Below are positions 51,205 to 58,817 of a stretch of 64,000 bases of DNA, in pieces (position 1 is the stretch's first letter; every line of letters starts with the position of its first letter). A program made the position numbers and the translations under genes. Below the pieces are notes generated by a model that saw nothing but the letters and a program-made list of their open reading frames with translations, searched no databases and was not told where the DNA came from. Source of the DNA: Candidatus Borkfalkia avistercoris (GTDB lineage Bacteria; Bacillota; Clostridia; Christensenellales; Borkfalkiaceae); NCBI GenBank assembly GCA_019115995.1, contig DXCL01000026.1:1-64000 (forward strand), read 5' to 3'.

Positions 51205-52662
51205 TCACGGTTTGATCTCCAATACGTTCAGGCGCTCGATCTTCGCGTCCTCCGTGCCGGTCATCTGGCACCCCTTTTCTTTGGCGTAGCGGATATAGTC
51301 GAGTATCTTTTTCGTGACCCGCTCTCCGGGTGCCAGAATGGGGATCCCCGGCGGATAACACATGACGAACTCCGAACAGATCATGCCCTCCGTCTCCTCG
51401 ATGGGGAGGGATCTCTTTTTTGCGTAAAAGGCAAATTGCGGCGTAACCGCAACGTCGGGCGCGATATATTCGTTTTCCATCAGGCCCGTTTTGTCTTTAG
51501 AGTACAGCCGTTTGATCTCGCTCATCGCGCTTACGAGGCGCTCTACGTCTCTTTTTCTGTCGCCGATGGAGAGATAGGCGAGTATGTTGCCGAGGTCGCC
51601 GAATTCGATCTGTATATCGTATTCGTCGCGCAGAATGTCGTACACCTCGATGCCCGCCAGTCCTATGTCGAGGGTGTGCACCGAAAGTTTGGTGCGGTCG
51701 AAGTCGAAAATGCTGTCTCCGTTGACGAGCTCTTTGGAATAGGCGTAATATCCGCCGATGTCGTTGATCTCCTCGCGGGCATAATCGGCAAGCTCTATAA
51801 CGTCGGCAAAGGCTTCTCTGCCGCGCAGCGCAAGGTTCCTTCTCGAAATATCCAGGCTGGAAAGGAGCAGGTAAGAGGCGCTCGTCGTCTGCGTCAGGTT
51901 GATGATCTGGCGCACGTGGTCGCCGTTGACCCGCTCACCCGCAAGCAGAAGTGAGCTTTGCGTGAGGCTTCCGCCCGATTTGTGCATGGAGACCGCCGCC
52001 ATATCCGCGCCCGCAGCCATGGCGGAAACGGGGAGACCTTCTCCGAAGTAGAAGTGCGTGCCGTGCGCCTCGTCTGCAATGACGAGCATGCCGTGCTCGT
52101 GCGCAAGTTTTACGATGGAGCGAAGATCCGAGCAGATGCCGTAATAGGTAGGGTTGTTTACGAGTATCGCCTTCGCTTCGGGGTGGCGGGCGATCGTGTC
52201 TTTCAGTTGGGAAAGGCTCATGCCGAGGGGAATGCCGAGCTGCGCGTCGCATTCGGGGTTGACGTATACGGGCACCGCGCCGCAAAGAACGAGCGCTCCC
52301 ACAACGCTCCTGTGCACGTTGCGCGGAAGAATGATCTTTTCGCCCGCTTTCACGACGGACATCACCATGCTCTGCACGGCGGAGGTCGTGCCGCCCACCA
52401 TCAGAAAAGCGTGCGCCGCGCCGAACGCGTCGGCGGCGAGTTTTTCCGCGTCGCGTATCACAGATACGGGGTGGCAGAGATTGTCGAGCGGCTTCATGGA
52501 GTTCACGTCCATGCCGACGCACTTTTCGCCGAGCAGTTTTGCGAGCTCGGGGTTACCCCGCCCGCGTTTATGCCCCGGCACGTCGAAGGGCACCACCCGC
52601 ATTTTTCCGAATTTTTCCAGCGCCTCGTAGATGGGGGCGCGCTCCTGTGCTTTTCTGTCCAT
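51205..52662 (-). CDS. speA: Orn/Lys/Arg decarboxylase, fold type I (likely arginine decarboxylase)
   Basis: VPGHKRGRGNPELAKLLG, VADEAHGTHFYFGEGLP, SMHKSGGSLTQSSLLL PLP-Lys site; next to speB and speE. Confidence 0.88.
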   Translation of the reverse strand: MDRKAQERAPIYEALEKFGKMRVVPFDVPGHKRGRGNPELAKLLGEKCVGMDVNSMKPLDNLCHPVSVIRDAEKLAADAFGAAHAFLMVGGTTSAVQSMVMSVVKAGEKIILPRNVHRSVVGALVLCGAVPVYVNPECDAQLGIPLGMSLSQLKDTIARHPEAKAILVNNPTYYGICSDLRSIVKLAHEHGMLVIADEAHGTHFYFGEGLPVSAMAAGADMAAVSMHKSGGSLTQSSLLLAGERVNGDHVRQIINLTQTTSASYLLLSSLDISRRNLALRGREAFADVIELADYAREEINDIGGYYAYSKELVNGDSIFDFDRTKLSVHTLDIGLAGIEVYDILRDEYDIQIEFGDLGNILAYLSIGDRKRDVERLVSAMSEIKRLYSKDKTGLMENEYIAPDVAVTPQFAFYAKKRSLPIEETEGMICSEFVMCYPPGIPILAPGERVTKKILDYIRYAKEKGCQMTGTEDAKIERLNVLEIKP

Positions 52663-52666
52663 GCGT

Positions 52667-53425
52667 TCAGTAAATGTTTCTCCCGTTAAAAATCTCTATC
52701 ATCTCTTTCCGTAAGCTGTCCAAAATTTCCTGCTTTTTCGCGGGGGGCAGGTCGTTTTCGTCGAGGTTGAACAGGTAATTTTTGAGGTCGATCTCCCGAA
52801 GCAGCATCTTCGTGTGGAAGATGTTTGCCGAATATACGTTCACGTCTACGGCGTCGTATTTTTTCAGGGTCTTGTCCGAAATAAAATTCTGAATGGAGTT
52901 GATGCGCAGGTCGTTGAACACCTTGCGCCCGTCTATGCTTCGGGTAAAGCCGCGCACGCGGTAGTCCATCGTGATGATGTCGGAATCGAAGGAGCCGATG
53001 AGGTAATCGAGCGTGGAAAGGGGGGTGATGGTGCCGCAGGTCGCAACGTCTATATCCACGCGGAAAGTGGCGAGCGACGTTTCGGGGTGATACTCGGGGT
53101 AAGTGTGCACGGTTACGTGGCTCTTGTCGAGGTGCGCCACCTGCGTTTTGCCCTGCGCCGGGATCATGGAAAGGTCGGATATGAGCAGGGTAACGGAAGC
53201 ACCCTGCGGATCATAATCCTGCCCCGAGATGTTCAGCACGCGCGCGCCGATCATAGACGTAAGGTTTGTAAGGATTTCCGTAAGCCTTTTGGAGTTGTAT
53301 TGTTCGTCGATATATGCGATATATTCTCTGCGTTCCTTGGGCGATTTTGCGTAGCATATATCGTAAATATTGAAGCTTAAAGATTTTGTTAAATTGTTGA
53401 ATCCGTACAGTTTGAGCTTTGCCAT
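52667..53425 (-). CDS. speD: S-adenosylmethionine decarboxylase proenzyme (E. coli-type)
   Basis: [61 protein letters not shown]. Confidence 0.94.
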   Translation of the reverse strand: MAKLKLYGFNNLTKSLSFNIYDICYAKSPKERREYIAYIDEQYNSKRLTEILTNLTSMIGARVLNISGQDYDPQGASVTLLISDLSMIPAQGKTQVAHLDKSHVTVHTYPEYHPETSLATFRVDIDVATCGTITPLSTLDYLIGSFDSDIITMDYRVRGFTRSIDGRKVFNDLRINSIQNFISDKTLKKYDAVDVNVYSANIFHTKMLLREIDLKNYLFNLDENDLPPAKKQEILDSLRKEMIEIFNGRNIY

Positions 53426-53449
53426 GACCTTTCTCCCAAAATTCCGAGC

Positions 53450-53484
53450 AAAAATAAAAGCGTGCAGGCTTGCCGCCTGCACGC
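53450..53484 (-). terminator. strong intrinsic terminator in the speD leader
   Basis: minus strand GCGTGCAGGC-ggcaa-GCCTGCACGC followed by TTTTATTTTT; 10-bp perfect stem. Confidence 0.9.
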
Positions 53485-53773
53485 TGTCAAAAAGTCAGAA
53501 TCCAACAGAAAAACAGCATTATTCCGTAAGGACTGTACTATCGCATGGTAAATACTTCTGCGCTTATTGACCGTTTCACAAGTTTGTGCGGGCTGCACGC
53601 GGTTATAAAGTAACCAACTTATAAAATTCGAGCTTTTAACTCGATCAATAAGGCGGCTGCGCCGCCGATCGGCATTCGACCCGGCTGTCCGTATGGCCTT
53701 GACCCGAAAAGGGGTGGTCGTGTATTTGCATGCGACGTTATTCCCGCCCCGCGGCGGAAAGTCCATTGCTATC
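53450..53773 (-). ncRNA. uncharacterised structured leader RNA of the polyamine operon
   Basis: promoter at 53780-53808; long-range stem GCAUG/AAAUAC (53722-53733) with GUAUUU/CAUGC (53543-53555); hairpins UUCCGCC/GGCGGGAA, CGATC-GGCGGC-gca-GCCGCC-..-GATCG, CGAG/CTCG, GTGC/GCAC; ends in intrinsic terminator. Confidence 0.6.
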
Positions 53774-53779
53774 GTCTTG

Positions 53780-53808
53780 ATTATACGAAATTTTGCGGGC
53801 AAAGTCAA
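53780..53808 (-). promoter_or_regulatory. promoter of speD leader/operon
   Basis: minus strand TTGACT-N17-TATAAT. Confidence 0.88.
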
Positions 53809-53942
53809 ACCATTCAAAGCTTTTCGACAAAGTTTTTTAAAAAGATCGGCCGAAGCGCAGGGCGTTTTTTATATTATGGAAAACGAAAGAGAAAAAACGC
53901 AAAAAATATTTAAAAAACAGAGAAAAAACTTGTAAAAAACGG

Positions 53943-53971
53943 TTGCCCGAATCGTTTTTTTATGATATAAT
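53943..53971 (+). promoter_or_regulatory. promoter of tRNA-Glu
   Basis: TTGCCC-N17-TATAAT. Confidence 0.7.
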
Positions 53972-53991
53972 CATTTGGCAAGTTTGGATAT

Positions 53992-54066
53992 GGCCTCATG
54001 GTCAAGCGGTTAAGACGTCGCCCTCTCACGGCGAAAACCGGGGTTCGAGTCCCCGTGGGGCTACCA
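53992..54066 (+). tRNA. tRNA-Glu(CTC)
   Basis: GGCCTCATGGTCAAGCGGTTAAGACGTCGCCCTCTCACGGCGAAAACCGGGGTTCGAGTCCCCGTGGGGCTACCA; loop CTCTCAC gives anticodon CTC; encoded CCA. Confidence 0.95.
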
Positions 54067-54069
54067 GAA

Positions 54070-54099
54070 AGCGCACAGGATCTCCGGTGCGCTTTTTTT
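54070..54099 (+). terminator. terminator of tRNA-Glu
   Basis: AGCGCAC...GTGCGCTTTTTTT. Confidence 0.85.
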
Positions 54100-54191
54100 G
54101 CTGTAAAAAAATCTTATCGGACGGCGGGCGTGCGATGAAACGCTTTTTCTGTAAATAATCACGGGCGGAGCTATGCTCCGCCCGTATTTTA

Positions 54192-54387
54192 CAAAAGGGG
54201 ATCCGCCTGTGCCGCAGAACGAAAAAGTGTTAACCCGCTTCTCGCAGGTGGGTGCGCCGCTTGCCGCCTCAGCCTTTCCGTTCAAAAACAGACCTCGCCT
54301 ATCGGCATAGACCATTTCGATAGCGCTCCCGTAATTACATTGTGGATTAAGATAATTCGAACTCCGTACACCGCAGATCGTGTTTAC
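54192..54387 (-). ncRNA. ssrS: 6S RNA candidate
   Basis: promoter TTGAAT-N17-TATACT at 54394-54422; ~195-nt irregular single hairpin: closing stem GAUCUGC/GCGGAUC, then CGGAGUUCGAA/UUCGUUCUGCG, then UUAAUCC/GGGUUAA around an open bulge; no convincing ORF. Confidence 0.62.
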
Positions 54388-54393
54388 ATATAT

Positions 54394-54422
54394 AGTATAT
54401 ACGAAATTTCGGAAAAATTCAA
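54394..54422 (-). promoter_or_regulatory. promoter of 6S-like RNA
   Basis: minus strand TTGAAT-N17-TATACT. Confidence 0.65.
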
Positions 54423-54475
54423 GGGGTAAGACGCAATTTTTACAAAGTATTCACAAAATATTTTGCGGAAGCGTT

Positions 54476-55318
54476 TTATTTTGCCGCTTCGTTCAGCGCT
54501 TTGAGGTATGCGTACATCTGGCTTTCGGAATTCAAGCCGTAGCGCGCTTCCGTTTTGTCGAGCGCGGTCTGCCTGATGGAATTTGTGGTAAACTCCGCAG
54601 AGATCTTGACCGCCGTATCCGTATCCACGCCGCGGGCGAGGCAGCCGACGAGGGCGCTCGCATACACGTCTCCCGCACCGTGAAAGGCGCCTTCGATCTT
54701 TTCGGTCGCATAGCTCTTCGTTTGCCCGTGCTCGTCGGTATAAAACACGCGGCTCTCCGCTTTGCCGCCGTTCTTTACGTCGCAGCCGGTAACGGAAGGG
54801 CGGGGGCAGAGCTGTTTCAGCTTTTCGATGACGGCGGGGTAATCTTTTTCCGTAACGCCCGCATAGTCGGTATCCGTCAAAAAGCAGGCTTCCGTAAGGT
54901 TGGGCACGATCACGTCCGCCGTGCGGCAAAGTCCCTTCATCTCTTCCACGAATTTTTTGTCGAAGTGAGAGTAGAGGATCCCGTTGTCGCCCATGACGGG
55001 ATCGACGATCATCAGGCCGCCCTCTTTGAGGAAGTCCTTTTTCGTGCTCTTGACCATCTCGATCTGGTCGATGCTGCCGAGGTAGCCGCTGATAATGATG
55101 TCGTATTTGAGTCCGAGAGATTTCCAATGCGCGAGCACGGCGGGTATGTCTTCGCTCAGATCGCGGAAGGTATACCCCGCGAAACCGCCCGTATGAGTGG
55201 AGAGAATGGCGGTGGGCAAGATGTCGCAGGTAACGCCCGAAGCGGAAATGATGGGCAGGGCGACGGTAAGAGAACATTTGCCGACGCAGGAAATGTCGTT
55301 GATAGCAAGTACGCGCAT
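54476..55318 (-). CDS. pyridoxamine/pyridoxal kinase
   Basis: MRVLAINDISCVGKCSLTVALPIISASG, VDPVMGDNGILY, GAGDVYASALVGCLARG. Confidence 0.9.
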   Translation of the reverse strand: MRVLAINDISCVGKCSLTVALPIISASGVTCDILPTAILSTHTGGFAGYTFRDLSEDIPAVLAHWKSLGLKYDIIISGYLGSIDQIEMVKSTKKDFLKEGGLMIVDPVMGDNGILYSHFDKKFVEEMKGLCRTADVIVPNLTEACFLTDTDYAGVTEKDYPAVIEKLKQLCPRPSVTGCDVKNGGKAESRVFYTDEHGQTKSYATEKIEGAFHGAGDVYASALVGCLARGVDTDTAVKISAEFTTNSIRQTALDKTEARYGLNSESQMYAYLKALNEAAK

Positions 55319-55439
55319 GATGGTTTTTCTCCGTAGCAGATATTATTGCATGATTATAATGCGCGGGGGCTGTTTTGTCAAGCGGATTTAGTAATATTTT
55401 TATGCCGTGGCATGAGCCGTCGGGCAGATGGTTCGATGT

Positions 55440-55847
55440 TTATTTATCTATTGCATAATTGTCAAAAGCGACTAAAATTTCATCTCGGAATATCGCCGTT
55501 ATTTCGCGTTTTCGTATGCCGAAAAACATGCCTTTGAAGAGCCCTTCATCGTTTTGCCAGTGGAGTATTTCGGCGCCGTCTTCGGCTAAACCGATCGAAT
55601 CCGGGTCTCCCAGCATCTGCACGACTTTCTGTTTGGGCAATCCCGTCGCAAGAAGTTTGTATGCTTTACGCATGGTGCGTGCATTGATTGCCTGCATAAT
55701 CGCCAAAACGAGCAGTCCGAGATATGCGCCGAACAAAATTCCGATATAAATGGTAAAAACAAGTTTTTCAGTAATCAACATATAAATGAGAACTGCTATT
55801 GCTATCGTAAACAGTATCATCAAACTTACTCCATATGTTTGATACAT
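55440..55847 (-). CDS. small membrane protein with BamE/SmpA-like C-terminal domain
   Basis: hydrophobic N-terminus; LLATGLPKQKVVQMLGDPDSIGLAEDGAEILHWQ resembles SmpA/OmlA fold. Confidence 0.6.
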   Translation of the reverse strand: MYQTYGVSLMILFTIAIAVLIYMLITEKLVFTIYIGILFGAYLGLLVLAIMQAINARTMRKAYKLLATGLPKQKVVQMLGDPDSIGLAEDGAEILHWQNDEGLFKGMFFGIRKREITAIFRDEILVAFDNYAIDK

Positions 55848-55869
55848 TTAGTGTATTTTTCCTGTAAGC

Positions 55870-55890
55870 ATTATACACAAAATGTATAAT
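55870..55890. promoter_or_regulatory. palindromic operator in divergent promoter region
   Basis: ATTATACA-CAAAA-TGTATAAT perfect 8-bp inverted repeat containing the -10 of the minus promoter (TTGACA-N17-TATAAT, 55870-55898) and a plus-strand TATAAT. Confidence 0.8.
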
Positions 55891-55913
55891 TGTGTCAAGG
55901 GAATAAAATAAAC

Positions 55914-56135
55914 ATGGAAAAAAATCTTAAAGAAGAGGTAGGAAACAGGTTTAAAGAATGCCGTCTGCAATTGGGCATGTCGCAGAGGGAAGTAGCCGCT
56001 GCAATCGGCGTCGCGCAGCCTGTATATCAACGTTTTGAAAAGGGAGTGTTTGAGTGCACTTACTTGCAGCTTGTTTCGCTGTGCAAATTGTTTGACGTTT
56101 CAGCGGACTATATCCTGGGGTTGAGCGAATATTGA
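55914..56135 (+). CDS. XRE-family HTH transcriptional regulator (73 aa)
   Basis: RFKECRLQLGMSQREVAAAIGVAQPVYQRFEKGVFECTYLQLVSLCKLFDVSADYILGLSEY. Confidence 0.92.
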   Translation: MEKNLKEEVGNRFKECRLQLGMSQREVAAAIGVAQPVYQRFEKGVFECTYLQLVSLCKLFDVSADYILGLSEY

Positions 56136-56255
56136 TTTACTCCGAGTGCGGCAGTCAACCGATAAAGAAGTATAGGTATTATGATGGAAATCTTGACAAT
56201 ATGTTAACGTTGTGATAGAATGACTATACACAACAAAATATAGAAGGAGAGAATG

Positions 56256-57716
56256 ATGAATTGTCAAAAATGCGGGGCTGAGCTCGCGGACGACGCAAAG
56301 TTCTGTCCGCAATGCGGCGCGCGGGTAGACGGTAAAACGGAGTGCCCGGGCTGCGGGCGGGAGATCGCGGAAAATTCCGTTTACTGTACCTATTGCGGAA
56401 AGCGGATCGACGGGAAAAAAGTTTGCAAGAAGTGCGGAGAAGTCTATGACGGCGTTTTCTGCCCGCAATGCGGCGAACCCGCTTCTGCGGGAGTACGGCG
56501 CGATGCGCCGCGGGCGGCTGTGCAGGCAGGCGCGGCGCCCGCATCGATGAACGTATCCGCTTCGGGAGATGCGGCTGTCGCGGCCGAGGAGCGCAAAGCG
56601 GCTGCAAGAATGCGCGCGAACCGCGTTATGTCTGTTATCAAACAGAGCCTGCTTTACGGTGCGCTCTTCGTGCTGTTCATATGTTCCTTCTTCGTTACTT
56701 TTTCCATGACGGCTACGGTGGGCGGAGAGAGCGAAAGCATTGGTGTAAACAGTACTTCGTTTTATTTTCTCATCGACATATTCGATGAAGTGAAAGACAC
56801 GTTGGCGGCGATGGGCACATTCGGTGAGGATTATTACGCCGAAATGGAAATATCGCTCTATCTGGCGGCGGGGCTGAGCGCCGCGTCTGCCGCCGCGATC
56901 ATATTGATCTGCCTCGGTTACTTTATAGCGGGCACCATTGCCTACGTACGTGCGATGACCGCCAAGCGGGAAATTGCCATGAGCAAATATGTGATAACGC
57001 CCGCCGTGCTTTCGCTCGTGCTGATGATCTTTTTGAAGGGGCTGTTCAACTTTTTTACCGATGAGGCGGGCGTAGAGCAAAAATTGACGTTGGGCGCAGG
57101 GCCTGTCGCCAACATCGTGCTCGTTTCCGTCATGCTTGCTGGCGCCGCAGTCTTGCATATTGTCATAGGCGGAAGATCGGAAAAGCAGAACGCGCTCGGC
57201 TATGCTTTGCAGGCTTCGGGAACATTGCTCGCGTTTTTGGCGATCGTTTTGTTGCCGCTGAGCGTAATTGTGGGGGAAGAGGGGCGTACTTCTGTCGGCT
57301 TATCGGCGCCCGCGATGTTCTTCGGTTTCCTCGGTTCGGTCGGTTTGATAAGCGATGAAACGCAGATTGCTGCGGTGCGAGACGCATTGATCGATTCTGC
57401 GGTCGTTTTCGCCTTATATGTTGCGGTGTTTGTATTGGCAGCCGTTGCAATGGTGGCGTTTGCGAAAGGGATCGTAAACAAGAGCGGTTCCTGCCGCACG
57501 GCCGCATGTGTATTTTCGGGAGTGGCTTTGGGGGTATCCGTCGCATATCTTGCGATGAGTATTGTTTTGTGCAATGATTCGGAGACTGCACAGGTCGGCG
57601 CTTCCCCGATCTGCGCGTTGATCTTTACCGTGTTTGCTTTGGTAATGTCTATCGTGAATATCTGTCTTCTGCGCAAAAAGAGAGAGGAGCCTGTTCCCGG
57701 GGAATATACCGAATGA
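56256..57716 (+). CDS. zinc-ribbon membrane protein, unknown function
   Basis: N-term repeated CxxC ribbons (CQKCG..CPQCG, CPGCG..CTYCG, CKKCG..CPQCG) plus multiple TM segments. Confidence 0.8.
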   Translation: MNCQKCGAELADDAKFCPQCGARVDGKTECPGCGREIAENSVYCTYCGKRIDGKKVCKKCGEVYDGVFCPQCGEPASAGVRRDAPRAAVQAGAAPASMNVSASGDAAVAAEERKAAARMRANRVMSVIKQSLLYGALFVLFICSFFVTFSMTATVGGESESIGVNSTSFYFLIDIFDEVKDTLAAMGTFGEDYYAEMEISLYLAAGLSAASAAAIILICLGYFIAGTIAYVRAMTAKREIAMSKYVITPAVLSLVLMIFLKGLFNFFTDEAGVEQKLTLGAGPVANIVLVSVMLAGAAVLHIVIGGRSEKQNALGYALQASGTLLAFLAIVLLPLSVIVGEEGRTSVGLSAPAMFFGFLGSVGLISDETQIAAVRDALIDSAVVFALYVAVFVLAAVAMVAFAKGIVNKSGSCRTAACVFSGVALGVSVAYLAMSIVLCNDSETAQVGASPICALIFTVFALVMSIVNICLLRKKREEPVPGEYTE

Positions 57717-57886
57717 CGATACATCACGATAAATTGGCTTACGGAAAATTATCTTCCTTGCGGGAGGAGCTTTCGGAAGACAGGCTGATCGAAATGGCAA
57801 AGGCGCTTTCCGGACAGGAAGACGGCGGCAAAAAAGAGGAAAAGGGGAAGGACGGATCTGTCTCGCCCCGAAAAACAAGTAAATAA
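57713..57886 (+). CDS. 57-aa hypothetical protein, translationally coupled
   Basis: ATGA overlap with upstream stop; MTIHHDKLAYGKLSSLREELSEDRLIEMAKALSGQEDGGKKEEKGKDGSVSPRKTSK. Confidence 0.6.
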   Translation: MTIHHDKLAYGKLSSLREELSEDRLIEMAKALSGQEDGGKKEEKGKDGSVSPRKTSK

Positions 57887-57980
57887 GCATAAAGCAAAAA
57901 GCGCGGCGGCAATTTTGACGCCGCGCTTTACAACGCTCTTATTTTATGGTACAATAAACGGAAGAAGCGAGGAGCGGCGT

Positions 57981-58784
57981 ATGCAGACGGAAGAAAAGGG
58001 CAATTTTACGTTTATCAGCGGAGCCACGGGCGGCGTGGGCAGGGCGTTCGCCTTTGCCTGCGCGCCGGAAGGGGCGCTCTTTCTTACGGGCAGAAGCGGG
58101 GAAAAACTTGCCGCGCTGAAAGAGGCGCTGCTCGCCGATTTTCCGTTCTGCCGCGTGGAATGTTGCCCGGCGGATCTTACCGACGGAAACTCCCGCAGGG
58201 CAATGTATGCATATATAGAGGAGCGCGGATTTACCTTCCGCCGCCTCGTCAACGTTGCGGGGGCGGATATACAAAAGGCGTTTGAAAAATATACCGAAGA
58301 AAAACTCGTATTCCAGTGCCGCGTCAATCTGGAGGCGGCGCTCTCGATCACCCGTTTTGTGCTCGGGCGCAGGGAAAACGGGTTGGAAATTATAAATATA
58401 AGCAGTGTTTCGGGCGTATACCCCATGCCGTATTTTGCGGTATACAGCGCCACCAAAGCGGCGCTTACGAGTTTTTCATCTTCCTTGCGCCTTGAACTCA
58501 AAAAGAAAGGCGTAAAGGTCACGGCGATCGAGCCGGGCGGCATCTATACCCGCCCCGACGTATGCAAAGACATCGAAGGGCAGGGGCTTTGGGGAAAACT
58601 CTCCGCAAAAAAGCCCGAATATGTCGCGAAAAAGAGCCTTGCCGCCGTAAAGAAGAACAAGCGGGTCTGCCGCCCGGGATTCTGGAACAAATTTATCGCC
58701 GCCGTGCCGCGCGTTCTGCCGCTCGGCGTGCGCATGCGCTTTATCGCAAGGCGCTGGTCAAAGTTGGAAAAAGACGCGTTCTGA
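57981..58784 (+). CDS. short-chain dehydrogenase/reductase
   Basis: TFISGATGGVGRAFAFACA, NISSVSGVYPMPYFAVYSATKAAL (YxxxK). Confidence 0.92.
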   Translation: MQTEEKGNFTFISGATGGVGRAFAFACAPEGALFLTGRSGEKLAALKEALLADFPFCRVECCPADLTDGNSRRAMYAYIEERGFTFRRLVNVAGADIQKAFEKYTEEKLVFQCRVNLEAALSITRFVLGRRENGLEIINISSVSGVYPMPYFAVYSATKAALTSFSSSLRLELKKKGVKVTAIEPGGIYTRPDVCKDIEGQGLWGKLSAKKPEYVAKKSLAAVKKNKRVCRPGFWNKFIAAVPRVLPLGVRMRFIARRWSKLEKDAF

Positions 58785-58817
58785 GCGGCTTTGAAGCCGC
58801 GTTTCGCGGAGGGGAAA

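Noticed and set aside
53450-53773. T-box, SAM-I, tmRNA or RNase P identity for the speD leader
   Set aside because: No AGGGUGGNACCGCG T-box, no SAM-I core, no tmRNA tag/tRNA-like ends, no RNase P core.
53745-53790. GGCGGAAAGTCCAT on the plus strand resembling the RNase P CR-I (GAGGAAAGUCC)
   Set aside because: No other RNase P conserved regions (CR-IV/V, ACAGAA...) follow; chance match antisense to the speD leader.
53389-53817. 142-aa minus-strand ORF covering the speD leader
   Set aside because: Its start lies upstream of the promoter -35/-10, it reads through the terminator hairpin and overlaps speD; not a plausible protein.
53693-53935. 80-aa plus-strand ORF antisense to the speD promoter
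   Set aside because: Starts in the structured leader, no SD, no similarity recognised.
54061-54315. 84-aa minus-strand ORF downstream of tRNA-Glu
   Set aside because: Lies within the 6S-like RNA and tRNA terminator; no SD.
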